Made by a program: the position numbers and the translations under genes. From positions 1-27,170 of the IMG/VR virus record IMGVR_UViG_3300027721_000065: a stretch of DNA of 27,170 nucleotides; one strand, 5' to 3'. The DNA is from a virus. Positions 1 to 7,555 of the stretch are shown here, one piece after another; position 1 is the stretch's first letter; every line of letters begins with the position of its first letter. The notes under the pieces are model-generated. The model had not been told where the DNA came from. It did no database searches and worked only from the letters and a program-made list of their open reading frames with translations.

Positions 1-2061
1 GAACGATGTTGCATAAACGTTTAATGTTTCAAGGTTAATGTTACTTCCGATATTTGCCGTCCCACTCGTCGCAGCAAGTACCGTCGTACCCGTGACATAA
101 GCATTCCCCGATACTTGTAGTTTGTAATCCCCCGCGTCGGTTGTGGTGTTGACAAGCACTTCGCCATACAATGACAAAGGCACATAATCGGAAGCCCCTC
201 CGGCCGTTATCCATCCATAGTTCCCGCTTGAAGAATACCCAACGGTTGTCGCATTGGTTATCCATGATGCGGGTGTTAAATTTCCGTTTGCAATCAATCG
301 AGTTGAAGAACGTACATCCCCTATTACATCTAATTTGTACGAAGGTATCGTAGTGCCTATTCCAACACTTCCACTTGTACCCGCAAATACTGCTCCCCCG
401 CTTGACAATATTGCCCCGTTTACTTGTAGTTTGTAATCCCCCGCGTCGGTTGTGGTGTTGAGGAGTAGTTCGGAGCCAGTGTTTAACCTCATCGATTCTG
501 TCCCGTTGGGCGCAAAGATTAATCTTTGACCACCTCCGTCAAGTCGCAACATTGTCGTTAAACTTGTCGTACTTGTTTGAGGACTCCCTAAATTTTGTTG
601 CACCCTGAAAAGCATTTCACCCGCCCAATTACCCGCAATATTTTGACGCTGCCCAATAGTTGCAGCATTTATATTTGTTGTTCTATCCCAATATTCAACC
701 GCTACGGCTGCGTTAGTTGTTCCGGCATCACCGTTTCGCAATCGAACCAATGAAACATAATCGCTTGTTAAATTACCTTGCACATCAAGTTTTGCGGATG
801 GTGTGGTAGTTACTCCTATGCCAACATTTCCGCTCGTTGCTGCGAATATTGCGCCCGTTGTATTATGAATACCCCCCGCCACCTGCAGCATATAATCACC
901 CGCATCGGTGGTTCTATTTATTTTTACCTCCCCATCATCATAAACCAAACTATTCCCAATTGTTGACGTTCCCGTGAATTTCGGCACATAGTTAGTTGTT
1001 CCCGTTCCCGTTACGGGATTGGTTAGTATGTTCTGCTTAACCAATGCCAATGAATCTACGACCTTGCCCACCCGCAAACGTGATGCGACGATTGCAGAGT
1101 CAACGATAATCGTTCCCGTCGTGGTTATTGTGCCACCGGATAAGCCGTACCCCGTTGCGACTGATGTAACCGTTCCGCTTCCCTTTGTTGCGATGATTGC
1201 ACCTAAAGAATCGTCACCCTTCTGCCTCCAATCTCTTGTCGAAATTTCGGTAGTGTCAATGAATTGAGTTATTGAAGCCGTTCCCGCTAAATTGCCATCC
1301 GTGTCAGCGGTGACCAGTCTTGTAGATGCCGATGCAAGGTTGTTGACTCTAAATTGTCCGGCACTTGTAAACCGTCCACGTGTTGCGTTATTGTTGCGGA
1401 AAATTAAATCACCCGCCGGATTATTTGATATCGTTAAATCCGTTCCGTTCGAAAGTATGTACGATTTTTCAGCATCCCCAACCTTCAAGATATACGCTGC
1501 ATTTTCACTCCCATTCACATCCATCGTCCCATACTCCGCAGCACTTACCGAAGGTGTTGTGGTATTGAACATTAAATGATTCCCCGATTGGTAAACTTTT
1601 GAGTTTATAACGGAACGTGTGGCATCGAAAATAGGGAGATAGTTTGCATTTCCTGAACCACGGAGATAGGGAGTAAGCATCGAAGATGTGTCCGCGATGT
1701 TTACTTTCAGGTTGATGCGGTTGGAAAGCCATACCGTGTCCGATTCTTTCAGGTAAGGTGAAAGCATCGCGGTCGTGTCTGCATCGCGGAGGTAGGGCAA
1801 CAACATTGCAGCCGTGTCGATATGAACGCCCAATCTGCGCCATTGTGAACCCGTCCAATAATAGACGGATGAATCGGAGATTTGATAACGTACCGCGCCG
1901 GAATCAGTCGGCAACTTTTGACGCTTCGGAAGGTAAAAAATAGAATCCGTCCGAAAGTTTCCACGGGATACGACGGTCGTCGTCGGTGCGCCGATGGTCT
2001 GGATCGTTTGCGATTGAGCGGTCGCGAACAATGCCGCGATAATGAAAAGTAATCGTTTCAT
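1..2061 (-). CDS. Tail fibre protein, partial (C-terminus beyond left edge), with signal peptide
   Basis: The reading frame is open for 687 codons from ATG at 2061 to base 1 with no stop; I checked every codon. The start overlaps the previous stop as ATGA. The N-terminus (MKRLLFIIAALFATAQSQ) looks like a Sec signal peptide with a Bacteroidota-style A|Q cleavage site. Residues about 82-133 carry three copies of a DTxxMLxPYL motif. Downstream there are repeated modules with a DAGDYxLQV motif (Asp near residues 386, 539 and 642) and a VGIGTTxPSxKLDV-like motif, typical of repetitive Bacteroidota phage fibres and surface adhesins. Family knowledge suggests host-receptor binding at the tail tip. 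A C-terminal intramolecular chaperone is common in such fibres but would lie outside the window. The fibre assignment is an inference from repeats and position at the end of the virion operon; a host-surface adhesin is the alternative. Confidence 0.8.
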   Translation of the reverse strand, partial: MKRLLFIIAALFATAQSQTIQTIGAPTTTVVSRGNFRTDSIFYLPKRQKLPTDSGAVRYQISDSSVYYWTGSQWRRLGVHIDTAAMLLPYLRDADTTAMLSPYLKESDTVWLSNRINLKVNIADTSSMLTPYLRGSGNANYLPIFDATRSVINSKVYQSGNHLMFNTTTPSVSAAEYGTMDVNGSENAAYILKVGDAEKSYILSNGTDLTISNNPAGDLIFRNNNATRGRFTSAGQFRVNNLASASTRLVTADTDGNLAGTASITQFIDTTEISTRDWRQKGDDSLGAIIATKGSGTVTSVATGYGLSGGTITTTGTIIVDSAIVASRLRVGKVVDSLALVKQNILTNPVTGTGTTNYVPKFTGTSTIGNSLVYDDGEVKINRTTDAGDYMLQVAGGIHNTTGAIFAATSGNVGIGVTTTPSAKLDVQGNLTSDYVSLVRLRNGDAGTTNAAVAVEYWDRTTNINAATIGQRQNIAGNWAGEMLFRVQQNLGSPQTSTTSLTTMLRLDGGGQRLIFAPNGTESMRLNTGSELLLNTTTDAGDYKLQVNGAILSSGGAVFAGTSGSVGIGTTIPSYKLDVIGDVRSSTRLIANGNLTPASWITNATTVGYSSSGNYGWITAGGASDYVPLSLYGEVLVNTTTDAGDYKLQVSGNAYVTGTTVLAATSGTANIGSNINLETLNVYATSF
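112..461. repeat. Exact 41-bp direct repeat inside the fibre gene (copies at 112-152 and 421-461)
   Basis: Bases 112-152 and 421-461 are identical over 41 bp and 309 bp (103 codons) apart, in the same reading frame. They encode the DAGDYKLQV motif of two fibre modules. The third module, near 880-912, has the same protein motif but has diverged in DNA. This indicates recent duplication or recombination of one fibre module. Confidence 0.9.
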
Positions 2062-2435
2062 ATTTTGATGACTAATGCTTGTATTTTTTCGCCCAATGCA
2101 AGGGCGGTTGAAAATGTGATCGTGTCGCCGGATTGCGTGTGATACGATGAGCCATCGCCGGGATCCTCCCAATCGGATAAAATGGAGTTGCGATATAGCC
2201 ATACAGTTGCATCCTCGAAATCCGCATCCGTCCATGTCGTGTCACCGTCACCCGGGAAACCAACGTCGCCAACGATGAACCGCTTTTTTACGGTGCCGAT
2301 ATTCGCCGAGATGAACGCGATGATGTCGGATATATTCGCCTTATAGGAATACCCCGTCAATGGATCACCGACGATCATGAGATCCGTCAGTTCCGGCGTC
2401 CGTTCATCGAGTTGGTTAATACGTTTTGTTAGCAT
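2058..2435 (-). CDS. Fibre- or baseplate-associated structural protein, function unknown
   Basis: A 125-aa protein with ATG at 2435, 3 bp after the preceding stop, and its TGA overlapping the fibre ATG. The N-terminus (RINQLDERTPELTDLMIVGD, residues 5-24) is followed by GYSYKANISDIIAFI; a short helix-like start of the type 'RINQL...D.lvvgDp.tG..yK' recurs in small Bacteroidota phage proteins next to fibres. The C-terminal half is acidic and beta-rich. No catalytic motif is visible. Direct coupling to the fibre gene suggests it attaches the fibre or helps its assembly, which is inference only. Confidence 0.65.
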   Translation of the reverse strand: MLTKRINQLDERTPELTDLMIVGDPLTGYSYKANISDIIAFISANIGTVKKRFIVGDVGFPGDGDTTWTDADFEDATVWLYRNSILSDWEDPGDGSSYHTQSGDTITFSTALALGEKIQALVIKI

Positions 2436-2438
2436 CCC

Positions 2439-2876
2439 TTAAAATATAAAATCGGACGGAACTTGGCAACGATCGGCGGCATACGGAATATCGATCAATA
2501 CGCGAGCGGTAACTCCGGCGAGTAGATCGGGCGTGGTATCGGTTATGAAAGTGATGTCGCTCGAATTACCGACGGTGAACTCGAATCCCGGATACCTTAA
2601 TTGTGCGATGATGTCTTGCGCCACCGATAACATTTGCGATTGAATCTCGCGCTCGTTCTCCAGATCCGCAACCAATCGATCAATGAAGAACATTTGAAAG
2701 GGTATCGACATTGATCCGATGGAAAGTGATCCGGTAGTCGCGTCGAACGTGAACAAAGGATACTTAACGTCGCCGATCGCGAGTCGATCCATTACCGCGC
2801 CGTTGAATGTCGTTTGAATCATTTCGTGCGCTTCGCCCAATCGTTGTATCGTGTCGATCACTTGCTTTAGTGTCAT
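2439..2876 (-). CDS. Putative tail terminator / neck protein
   Basis: A 145-aa product from ATG at 2876 (MTLKQVIDTIQRLG); a TTG nine bases upstream would add only three residues, so I prefer ATG. The pattern fits a small structural family I associate with Bacteroidota phages: an amphipathic N-terminal helix, then strands with KYPLFTFD (about residues 38-45), FQMFFIDRLV (about 60-69), a helix 'QSQMLSVAQDIIAQL' and a C-terminal RVLIDIPY...CQVPSDF. Size, fold order and position after the connector match tail-terminator or tail-completion proteins (gpU / gp17 type). That role is inferred from context and overall pattern; no enzymatic residues are seen. Confidence 0.6.
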   Translation of the reverse strand: MTLKQVIDTIQRLGEAHEMIQTTFNGAVMDRLAIGDVKYPLFTFDATTGSLSIGSMSIPFQMFFIDRLVADLENEREIQSQMLSVAQDIIAQLRYPGFEFTVGNSSDITFITDTTPDLLAGVTARVLIDIPYAADRCQVPSDFIF

Positions 2877-2949
2877 CGCTTTCAATTTTACGCAAGTACG
2901 CCCGGAGGCGTTCTTGATTCTTTACGGAATATGTTTTGTTGCCTTTCAT
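2764..2949 (-). CDS. Small overlapping protein of unknown function
   Basis: The gap between the connector stop and the next ATG is filled by a frame starting at ATG 2949, which shares a base with the connector's TGA (TGATG), a classic coupling arrangement. It encodes 61 aa: MKGNKTYSVKNQERLRAYLRKIE looks like a real, basic amphipathic peptide, whereas the last 40 or so residues lie over the next gene in another frame and are Asp/Arg/Ser-rich, as expected of shadow sequence. The frame is also open upstream of 2949 to 3006 (TTG). It may be a genuine short gene with an incidental tail, or only spacer. Confidence 0.35.
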   Translation of the reverse strand: MKGNKTYSVKNQERLRAYLRKIESDDTKASDRHDTTIGRSARNDSNDIQRRGNGSTRDRRR

Positions 2950-3533
2950 CAATCGCAGCAATTCGGGGAATCCCCTTGGTACTTTTGTTCGTAGGTTTTC
3001 GGGCAATGTTTGTCGTGACCTAAATAAACGGTCGATGCGTAAACTTGCCGCTCCGGTTGAATGATATCGACCCCCGTTCCCGGGTTGATGTACTCCTGAA
3101 AATATACCCCTTTGGACGCGGTTTCCTTGACGTACAATATCATCCGGTTGGCGTAAAATTCCGCACGTGCTTTGTATCGGTTCGCTACCTCAATCAACTC
3201 TTGAACGTTCGGTTCCGTCTGGTCGGTTCCGGTTTTCCGGATCACCCCTTTGTTGTAAAATTGGAACGACATTCCCATCGGGAGTTCGGCCAATGTGTAA
3301 TAAACGAGCGCGGGGGTGATGTACGTGTCGAGTAAGTCTTGCTCCTTGTCGGTGAGGTTGTTATTCTCGATGCCGTCTTGTAGTCGAGTGTAAAGACCCG
3401 TTCCGAGCGCCGGATGGATGAACATATCTTGCGCCGTCATAATCTCCGGATTGACAAGTTTTTCGTCGACATTGGCGTGCAATCCGGTGCGCTCCTTAAT
3501 CGTGGCCGGGGATATGAAAAGTATTTTCCTCAT
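2949..3533 (-). CDS. Head-tail connector / head-completion protein
   Basis: A 194-aa product, ATG at 3533 one base after the portal TGA. It is mostly helical, with an early segment IMTAQDMFIHPALGTGLYTR and later TYITPALVYYTLAELP and ANRYKARAEFYANRMILYV. This layout resembles the gp6/gp15-type head adaptor fold and the DUF6712-like connectors of Bacteroidota phages. Following the portal is the usual place for a connector. The C-terminus contains several Cys and His (HDKHCPKTYEQ...NCCD), which could bind metal or form disulfides; this is an observation without known function. Family name is from memory of the pattern, not from a search. Confidence 0.65.
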   Translation of the reverse strand: MRKILFISPATIKERTGLHANVDEKLVNPEIMTAQDMFIHPALGTGLYTRLQDGIENNNLTDKEQDLLDTYITPALVYYTLAELPMGMSFQFYNKGVIRKTGTDQTEPNVQELIEVANRYKARAEFYANRMILYVKETASKGVYFQEYINPGTGVDIIQPERQVYASTVYLGHDKHCPKTYEQKYQGDSPNCCD

Positions 3534-3534
3534 G

Positions 3535-5526
3535 TCATTTCTTTTTGCGGATTACAACATTTGACCTCCATTCATGCCGACATGACGGCGACGCGGGTTT
3601 CCCGACACCTTGTCCCCACCATCCGCCGCCGCGATCGAACACGGAGTACCCGAGGCGTTGGGAAAGCGTTTCAATTTCGCGGCGTGTCCAGTATCGATCG
3701 AGATCCATCAGTTTCACGCAGAACGGACGCGATGGATGTTCTTCGGTGTTTCTTTGCGTTGTCGGAACCTCCGGCTTCCATTCATACGAATACCGGATTT
3801 CGAACCGCGTCCGCGATGGCTCGTCGACAATCTCACTCACCGGGCGCGTGGGACGCAATCCTCCACCCCTTCCGGTCGCTAAAACTTCCATGTCGACCAT
3901 TTTCTTTATTCGCGCCTCAACGTCCGTGATCGGCCTCCGGATCGCTTTGGCGATGTCCGCCGGAGGTGTCAAAGGTTGACGTTGGAGGATCTCGAGGATC
4001 TTAACGTCGTCGGCTTCGGTTATGTCCGCGAATTTCAACGGCGAAGATTGAACGATGTCGAAATTTTCGCGGTGTTCGCCATATTCGCGAAATGCCGCGA
4101 TCGTGTCATCGAGCGACAAATATTCGTCGAATTGTTCCTCCGCCCCGATCATCGTGTTCACTTCCTCATCGCTCAATCCGTACCCGCTGCGCAGCATCAT
4201 GGACGCTTGTTCGCGTGTGATCTTGCCCTTTGAAAACTCTCGTACTATCCGCGTCATTTGCTGCCATTGGCGACCACTCATCGACCGAAGGTTATCATTC
4301 ACCGCGTCAGAACTTTGAGCGGCGGGAAGGGCGGTTTCCGTGGGCGTGGGAGTGGTTATGTACTTACTTTCATCGATACCCGCTTTTTCCAATATCCATT
4401 CACGCGGAGCGACGGAGGTAATCGCCGCCTCCGACAACTCCAATGCGATTGGTTCGACGGGGATTATTTCCAATTCCGAGGAGGATCCGGAATACGACAA
4501 TAGCCGGGTGAACACCCCTTCGAGGTATTGCTGCTTGTCGTTGACGTATGTATTTTTGAATATTTCATAGGCATCCCGCATCTGCGAACGTGTTCCGAGT
4601 TGGCCGGGTTCCTGAATGCCGAAAAGCGTTGGCGTTGTGATTTGATGCCCGGCGAAAATGTTTTGCTGAATGATCGTATCAACCCGCCCGAAATCCTCTT
4701 TCGTAAGATCCGACGCTCCCAGATCCTCGATGATCGGTTTTTGCCCCGCGTTGTCGACGAACGAGATCATGAATTTTTTCCCGTCGGATCCGCCGAACGT
4801 ATCCCGGAATCGACGATCAAGGTTGCGCTGCTCTTCGACCGGAGGCGTTCCGTTCGGGAGCGTGATCAACTTCGAGGCGTTGAATCCGGTTTGCGCGTTG
4901 CCGAGTACGTGTTTAGAAACCTCGATGTCGGATTCGATGTAGTTCAGTGCTCCCAAATATCCGGGCAAGGCGTAAGCGTCCAACCCCGGGCGGTACTCTT
5001 TTATGTAAAGGATTTGCCTTCCTTCCGGTTGTTTAGGATTGAAAGCGGGAATTGTGTCGATCTTGCCGCGACGATCGCGCCATCCGTCGGCCTTGTACCA
5101 AAATGAGGTGTTATCCGTTGAGGTACGAACCTTCGTGTAATCAATGTGCGACATTGACGCGATGGATCCGCCGACAACCGACCACACGATGTCCAGATAT
5201 GCACCTCCGAAAATCTCGATGTCGAGAGATATTTTCCGCGTAAGTTCTGCGAGTGATTCGTAGGCGTTCGGTTGATCGATAAACCTTTGCGCGGCGGCGT
5301 CGTCTGGGTTGTCGGATTTCCACCCGTTCCCGGTTATGTAGTTCACCTTGCCCTTTACAATCGCGTTATGCTTCGCGCTCTTATTGAAAAGATCGAGCAA
5401 ATAATCCGGATAATCGTTCAACTCCCCGAACTCGATGTATCCTTGCCCTTTGCGTTCGCGGTACTCCGGTTGACGCGCTTCGGCGAACCTTAACACCGCG
5501 ATGTTATTTAAATATTGTTCCGTCAT
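3535..5526 (-). CDS. Portal protein with C-terminal winged-helix-like and Cys/His-rich extension
   Basis: A 663-aa protein; ATG at 5526 overlaps the previous TGA as ATGA. Residues 1-400 have portal features: an early FGELNDYPDYLLDLFN, KHNAIVKGKVNYITGNGW, a helix LTRKISLDIEIFGGAYLDIVW, and a later stem/crown-like part around NIFAGHQITTPTLFGI and LGTRSQMRDAYEIFK. Portals form the dodecameric DNA channel at one capsid vertex and dock the terminase. Beyond the core, residues about 506-555 (DDVKILEILQRQ...RIKKMVDMEVL) resemble a winged helix, and residues 597-655 contain FCVKL (C603), GGGWWGQ and SCRHEW (C649, H651). This last part is reminiscent of MuF/minor-head C-terminal domains, suggesting a portal-minor head fusion. 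Confidence 0.85.
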   Translation of the reverse strand: MTEQYLNNIAVLRFAEARQPEYRERKGQGYIEFGELNDYPDYLLDLFNKSAKHNAIVKGKVNYITGNGWKSDNPDDAAAQRFIDQPNAYESLAELTRKISLDIEIFGGAYLDIVWSVVGGSIASMSHIDYTKVRTSTDNTSFWYKADGWRDRRGKIDTIPAFNPKQPEGRQILYIKEYRPGLDAYALPGYLGALNYIESDIEVSKHVLGNAQTGFNASKLITLPNGTPPVEEQRNLDRRFRDTFGGSDGKKFMISFVDNAGQKPIIEDLGASDLTKEDFGRVDTIIQQNIFAGHQITTPTLFGIQEPGQLGTRSQMRDAYEIFKNTYVNDKQQYLEGVFTRLLSYSGSSSELEIIPVEPIALELSEAAITSVAPREWILEKAGIDESKYITTPTPTETALPAAQSSDAVNDNLRSMSGRQWQQMTRIVREFSKGKITREQASMMLRSGYGLSDEEVNTMIGAEEQFDEYLSLDDTIAAFREYGEHRENFDIVQSSPLKFADITEADDVKILEILQRQPLTPPADIAKAIRRPITDVEARIKKMVDMEVLATGRGGGLRPTRPVSEIVDEPSRTRFEIRYSYEWKPEVPTTQRNTEEHPSRPFCVKLMDLDRYWTRREIETLSQRLGYSVFDRGGGWWGQGVGKPASPSCRHEWRSNVVIRKKK

Positions 5527-5909
5527 CGTGTTATGAATGTGTTGTCCGTGTTGTAATGCGTGACTTCATAGGTATCTCCGTCCGCTTCGATAAGCGACGC
5601 TACCCCGAAGGCAAGCAGATTCGCGGCGGCGGTGTAATCGGTATTGGATGTGGAGGCTTGTTCGTAAACGTAGAAATAATATTCCCCGATCATTCCGCAA
5701 AAAAGTTGATCGACATCGAATGAGAATTTACGGTACCGATCCGGATACGCGGATGTATCGTCGGAGGATGTTTTCACGAACGTGATTTCCTCATTCGTCG
5801 TCCGTTGAACGAATCGAAAAAGATAGTTCGGCGATGTCAATGTCTCCGCGTCCTTTAACGGGATCAACACATTGACGACGGTACCCAATTTTAGATAGAT
5901 CATGAACAT
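5523..5909 (-). CDS. Virion structural protein of unknown function
   Basis: A 128-aa frame from ATG 5909 (MFMIYLKLG), or 126 aa from the second ATG at 5903; the frame is open further upstream but that part contains the terminator hairpin, so a later start is preferred. The protein is beta-rich: NYLFRFVQRTTNEEITFV, a segment DRYRKFSFDVDQLF, then GEYYFYVYEQAS and AANLLAFGVASLIEAD. This 'ride-along' pattern of a strand-rich small protein beside the portal recurs in Bacteroidota phages, often with unknown role. It is the first gene after the hairpin at 5939-5968 and its TGA overlaps the portal ATG. A tail or neck role is likely from context only. Confidence 0.6.
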   Translation of the reverse strand: MFMIYLKLGTVVNVLIPLKDAETLTSPNYLFRFVQRTTNEEITFVKTSSDDTSAYPDRYRKFSFDVDQLFCGMIGEYYFYVYEQASTSNTDYTAAANLLAFGVASLIEADGDTYEVTHYNTDNTFITR

Positions 5910-5938
5910 AATTAGCGGAACCCCGAAAGATTGGACAT

Positions 5939-5968
5939 AAAAAAGCCGAGGTAGAAACCCCGGCCTTT
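5939..5968 (-). terminator. Rho-independent terminator after the putative tail-tube gene
   Basis: On the transcribed strand an 11-bp stem (with two G-U pairs; core GCCGGGG/CCTCGGC) encloses a 6-nt loop (TTTCTA) and is followed directly by six Ts. It lies 27 bp past the tail-tube stop and just before the start at 5909, so it could end or attenuate transcripts carrying capsid and tail-tube genes before the portal gene. Confidence 0.75.
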
Positions 5969-5994
5969 CAAACCCATTATCCCAAAATATATCA

Positions 5995-6507
5995 CTATGA
6001 AACCAATCCCGAAATGATGCCACTCGACACCGTCGGAGCGAGTTCCTTTTCACCTCCGGTGAATGTCAACTGGTACCCGTTCCGGTCGGCTTGCGCCAAT
6101 CCGCTCGATGCGGTTCCGGTCGTGATGTCCAGACCGTTGTACCTTCCGAGTAGCCAATATACACCATTCTGATCTTCGACGACCGCCATCAACGTATTCT
6201 TTGCGAGCAACAAAATTTCGTTCCTCATGGAGGTGTTCATCTTGTTGATCGTGATTAGCAATTCTTGATTGAATACGACGGTTCCGTTCTCAATGGTGGA
6301 CGCGATGTTTTCCGTGTAGGACGAGGTGTTGCGGACGAGTTGGTACTTGTAGAATACCTTCCCGCTTGCCTTCGTGATTGCGGTAATGTTTCCGCTTGAT
6401 TCGGTTACGGCGGTTACATCGTTGTACCCGATGAACCAAACATTTTTAATGCCTCCGATATTGTCTTTACAATCGAAGGTGTATCCTTGTGTTAATGCGC
6501 ACGGCAT
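5995..6507 (-). CDS. Putative major tail protein (tail tube)
   Basis: A 170-aa protein from ATG 6507 (MPCALTQGYTFDCKDNIGGI); the open frame extends 15 codons further, but that part covers an AT-rich leader, and the MPCALTQ start with DCKDNIGGIKNVWFI resembles small structural proteins that follow the capsid gene in Bacteroidota phages. The rest alternates short strands and turns (FYKYQLVRNTSSYTE, TVVFNQELLITINKM, a helix MRNEILLLAKN, WLLGRYNGLDITTG, YQLTFTGGEKELAP), compatible with a tube-type beta barrel. The terminal TGGEKELAP pattern is typical of tube or decoration proteins. Role is inferred; a capsid decoration protein is the main alternative. Flanked by hairpins on both sides, it may be expressed at high level with the capsid. 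Confidence 0.6.
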   Translation of the reverse strand: MPCALTQGYTFDCKDNIGGIKNVWFIGYNDVTAVTESSGNITAITKASGKVFYKYQLVRNTSSYTENIASTIENGTVVFNQELLITINKMNTSMRNEILLLAKNTLMAVVEDQNGVYWLLGRYNGLDITTGTASSGLAQADRNGYQLTFTGGEKELAPTVSSGIISGLVS

Positions 6508-6536
6508 GATATGTAATTTTTTAAGGTGATAAAATG

Positions 6537-6558
6537 AGGGCGGATATTTCACCGCCCT
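6537..6558 (-). terminator. Hairpin between capsid and tail-tube genes; weak terminator or attenuator
   Basis: A perfect 7-bp stem (AGGGCGG/CCGCCCT) with an 8-nt loop, 10 bp past the capsid stop. On the transcribed strand it is followed by CATTTTATC, a poor U-tract, so it is either a leaky terminator or a 3'-end stabilising structure for capsid mRNA. Confidence 0.5.
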
Positions 6559-6567
6559 TTAATTTGT

Positions 6568-7521
6568 TTACACCTCGAATTTCACGATCTCGGAAGGGAA
6601 CGCAACTTGCACACCCATTTTGAACTCGACAACGAACCGAACTTGGTCGGCTTCGCGTGCGAAGAACAACTCCCAACGGTTTTGATCCTCATCGAGCAGA
6701 TCGGTGCCGATGTACATATTCGACAACCTCATGGCATAAATGCCATTTTTGCCGTTCAATCCGGGGGTTCCGATTACGCGGATGTCGGTGCCGGGGAGGA
6801 AAAATTCACCATTCGGGCGTGCTTCGGTTTGGTAATGGAAAAGGTTGGCGTTCTTGATTTTTACGGTGAGCGTACGGAATACGTCCATGCCGCAGAAAAT
6901 CACAACGTCGTCCTTGTCGATTACTTGCGCCGGAATTGCTTTGTAGATTGAATCGAAGATCGCAACCACATTTGAATCGGTGATCGACGTTTCAACGCTT
7001 CCGTGGAATGCAACGGAGTTCGCGTTAACGACGGCGGTAGTTGCGTCCTTGATGATCTCGCAAAATCCATCGAAACGCGAAAGGTTGGCGTCGACGCTCG
7101 TCGTGTCACCTTGCCACAATGCTTTTTCGAGTTGGCTCGCGATTTTCTCGGCTTTGCGAGTTGTGTAATCGGTAGCGAAGGCGATGGTGTCGTAGCGACT
7201 TCCGGCGGGGAGTGCCTTTTGCGTGTAGTACGCTTCCAGATCTTTCGGGCAAAGTGATTCGTTCACTTTGATCTTGCCGACGGTTACTTGACGCTGCGTG
7301 ATTGAGGTCGTGCCGGATGTTGTGAATCCGCATGATCCACCCGCTTGGAAAATCGCGTCGGTGTCCATGATATTGATCGTTTCGGCAGACTTCACATTTG
7401 CCATGATCGTGCCGCCTGACTGGATCAATCCGGCAGTTTTCGGGCCGAGTACGGAGGCGGCGACGAGCAGTTGTTCGTTTTGCTCAACGTAGGCGGTTAA
7501 TGAACCTAAAGAAAATCCCAT
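6568..7521 (-). CDS. Major capsid protein (HK97-fold)
   Basis: A 317-aa protein, ATG at 7521. The scaffold-like gene lies immediately upstream. Residues 121-139 form a helix ending in LEKALWQGD, followed by LSRFDGFCEII (147-157), the 'spine helix then w.Gd....f.Gl' pattern of HK97-type capsids. Later come the P-domain-like helix SNVVAIFDSIYKAIP, VIFCGMDVFRTL, and a beta-rich C-terminus with GTDIRVIGTPGLNG, MYIGTDLLDE and READQVRFVVEFKMGVQVAFP, a usual C-terminal signature of capsid proteins. Its A-rich leader and the hairpin after the stop suggest a strongly expressed, stable message. No N-terminal prohead delta domain is obvious, which agrees with the separate scaffold gene upstream. Confidence 0.85.
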   Translation of the reverse strand: MGFSLGSLTAYVEQNEQLLVAASVLGPKTAGLIQSGGTIMANVKSAETINIMDTDAIFQAGGSCGFTTSGTTSITQRQVTVGKIKVNESLCPKDLEAYYTQKALPAGSRYDTIAFATDYTTRKAEKIASQLEKALWQGDTTSVDANLSRFDGFCEIIKDATTAVVNANSVAFHGSVETSITDSNVVAIFDSIYKAIPAQVIDKDDVVIFCGMDVFRTLTVKIKNANLFHYQTEARPNGEFFLPGTDIRVIGTPGLNGKNGIYAMRLSNMYIGTDLLDEDQNRWELFFAREADQVRFVVEFKMGVQVAFPSEIVKFEV

Positions 7522-7555
7522 GTTATTGTTTTTTTACTTGTTTGTGTTATTGTTT
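7522..7555 (-). promoter_or_regulatory. A-rich leader of the capsid gene with a repeated decamer
   Basis: On the coding strand the decamer AAACAATAAC occurs twice (7546-7555 and 7522-7531), the second copy touching the ATG; the interval is A-rich with no Shine-Dalgarno sequence. A-rich unstructured leaders are known to favour translation in Bacteroidota. No promoter motif is seen here, so the signal, if functional, acts on translation. Confidence 0.4.

Noticed and set aside
1019-1579. Plus-strand frames rich in Val/Pro within the fibre gene
   Set aside because: Complement of the repetitive fibre codons; the minus-strand frame explains the sequence.
1505-1858. 117-codon minus-strand frame in the fibre region
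   Set aside because: It is in another frame from the uninterrupted fibre frame, which has the repeats and signal peptide; His/Arg/Cys-rich shadow.
3414-3929. 171-codon plus-strand frame over the portal 3' end and connector
   Set aside because: Antisense to two confident genes and Arg/Ser-rich; all real genes here run on the minus strand.
4528-5106. 192-codon open frame on the plus strand opposite the portal gene
   Set aside because: Fully antisense to a confident portal gene, Arg/Cys-rich shadow composition, no promoter or neighbours on that strand.
5980-5994. Promoter-like TATATTTTG before the terminator at 5939-5968
   Set aside because: Spacing is one base off the TAnnTTTG consensus and it lies upstream of the terminator, so it would drive nothing.
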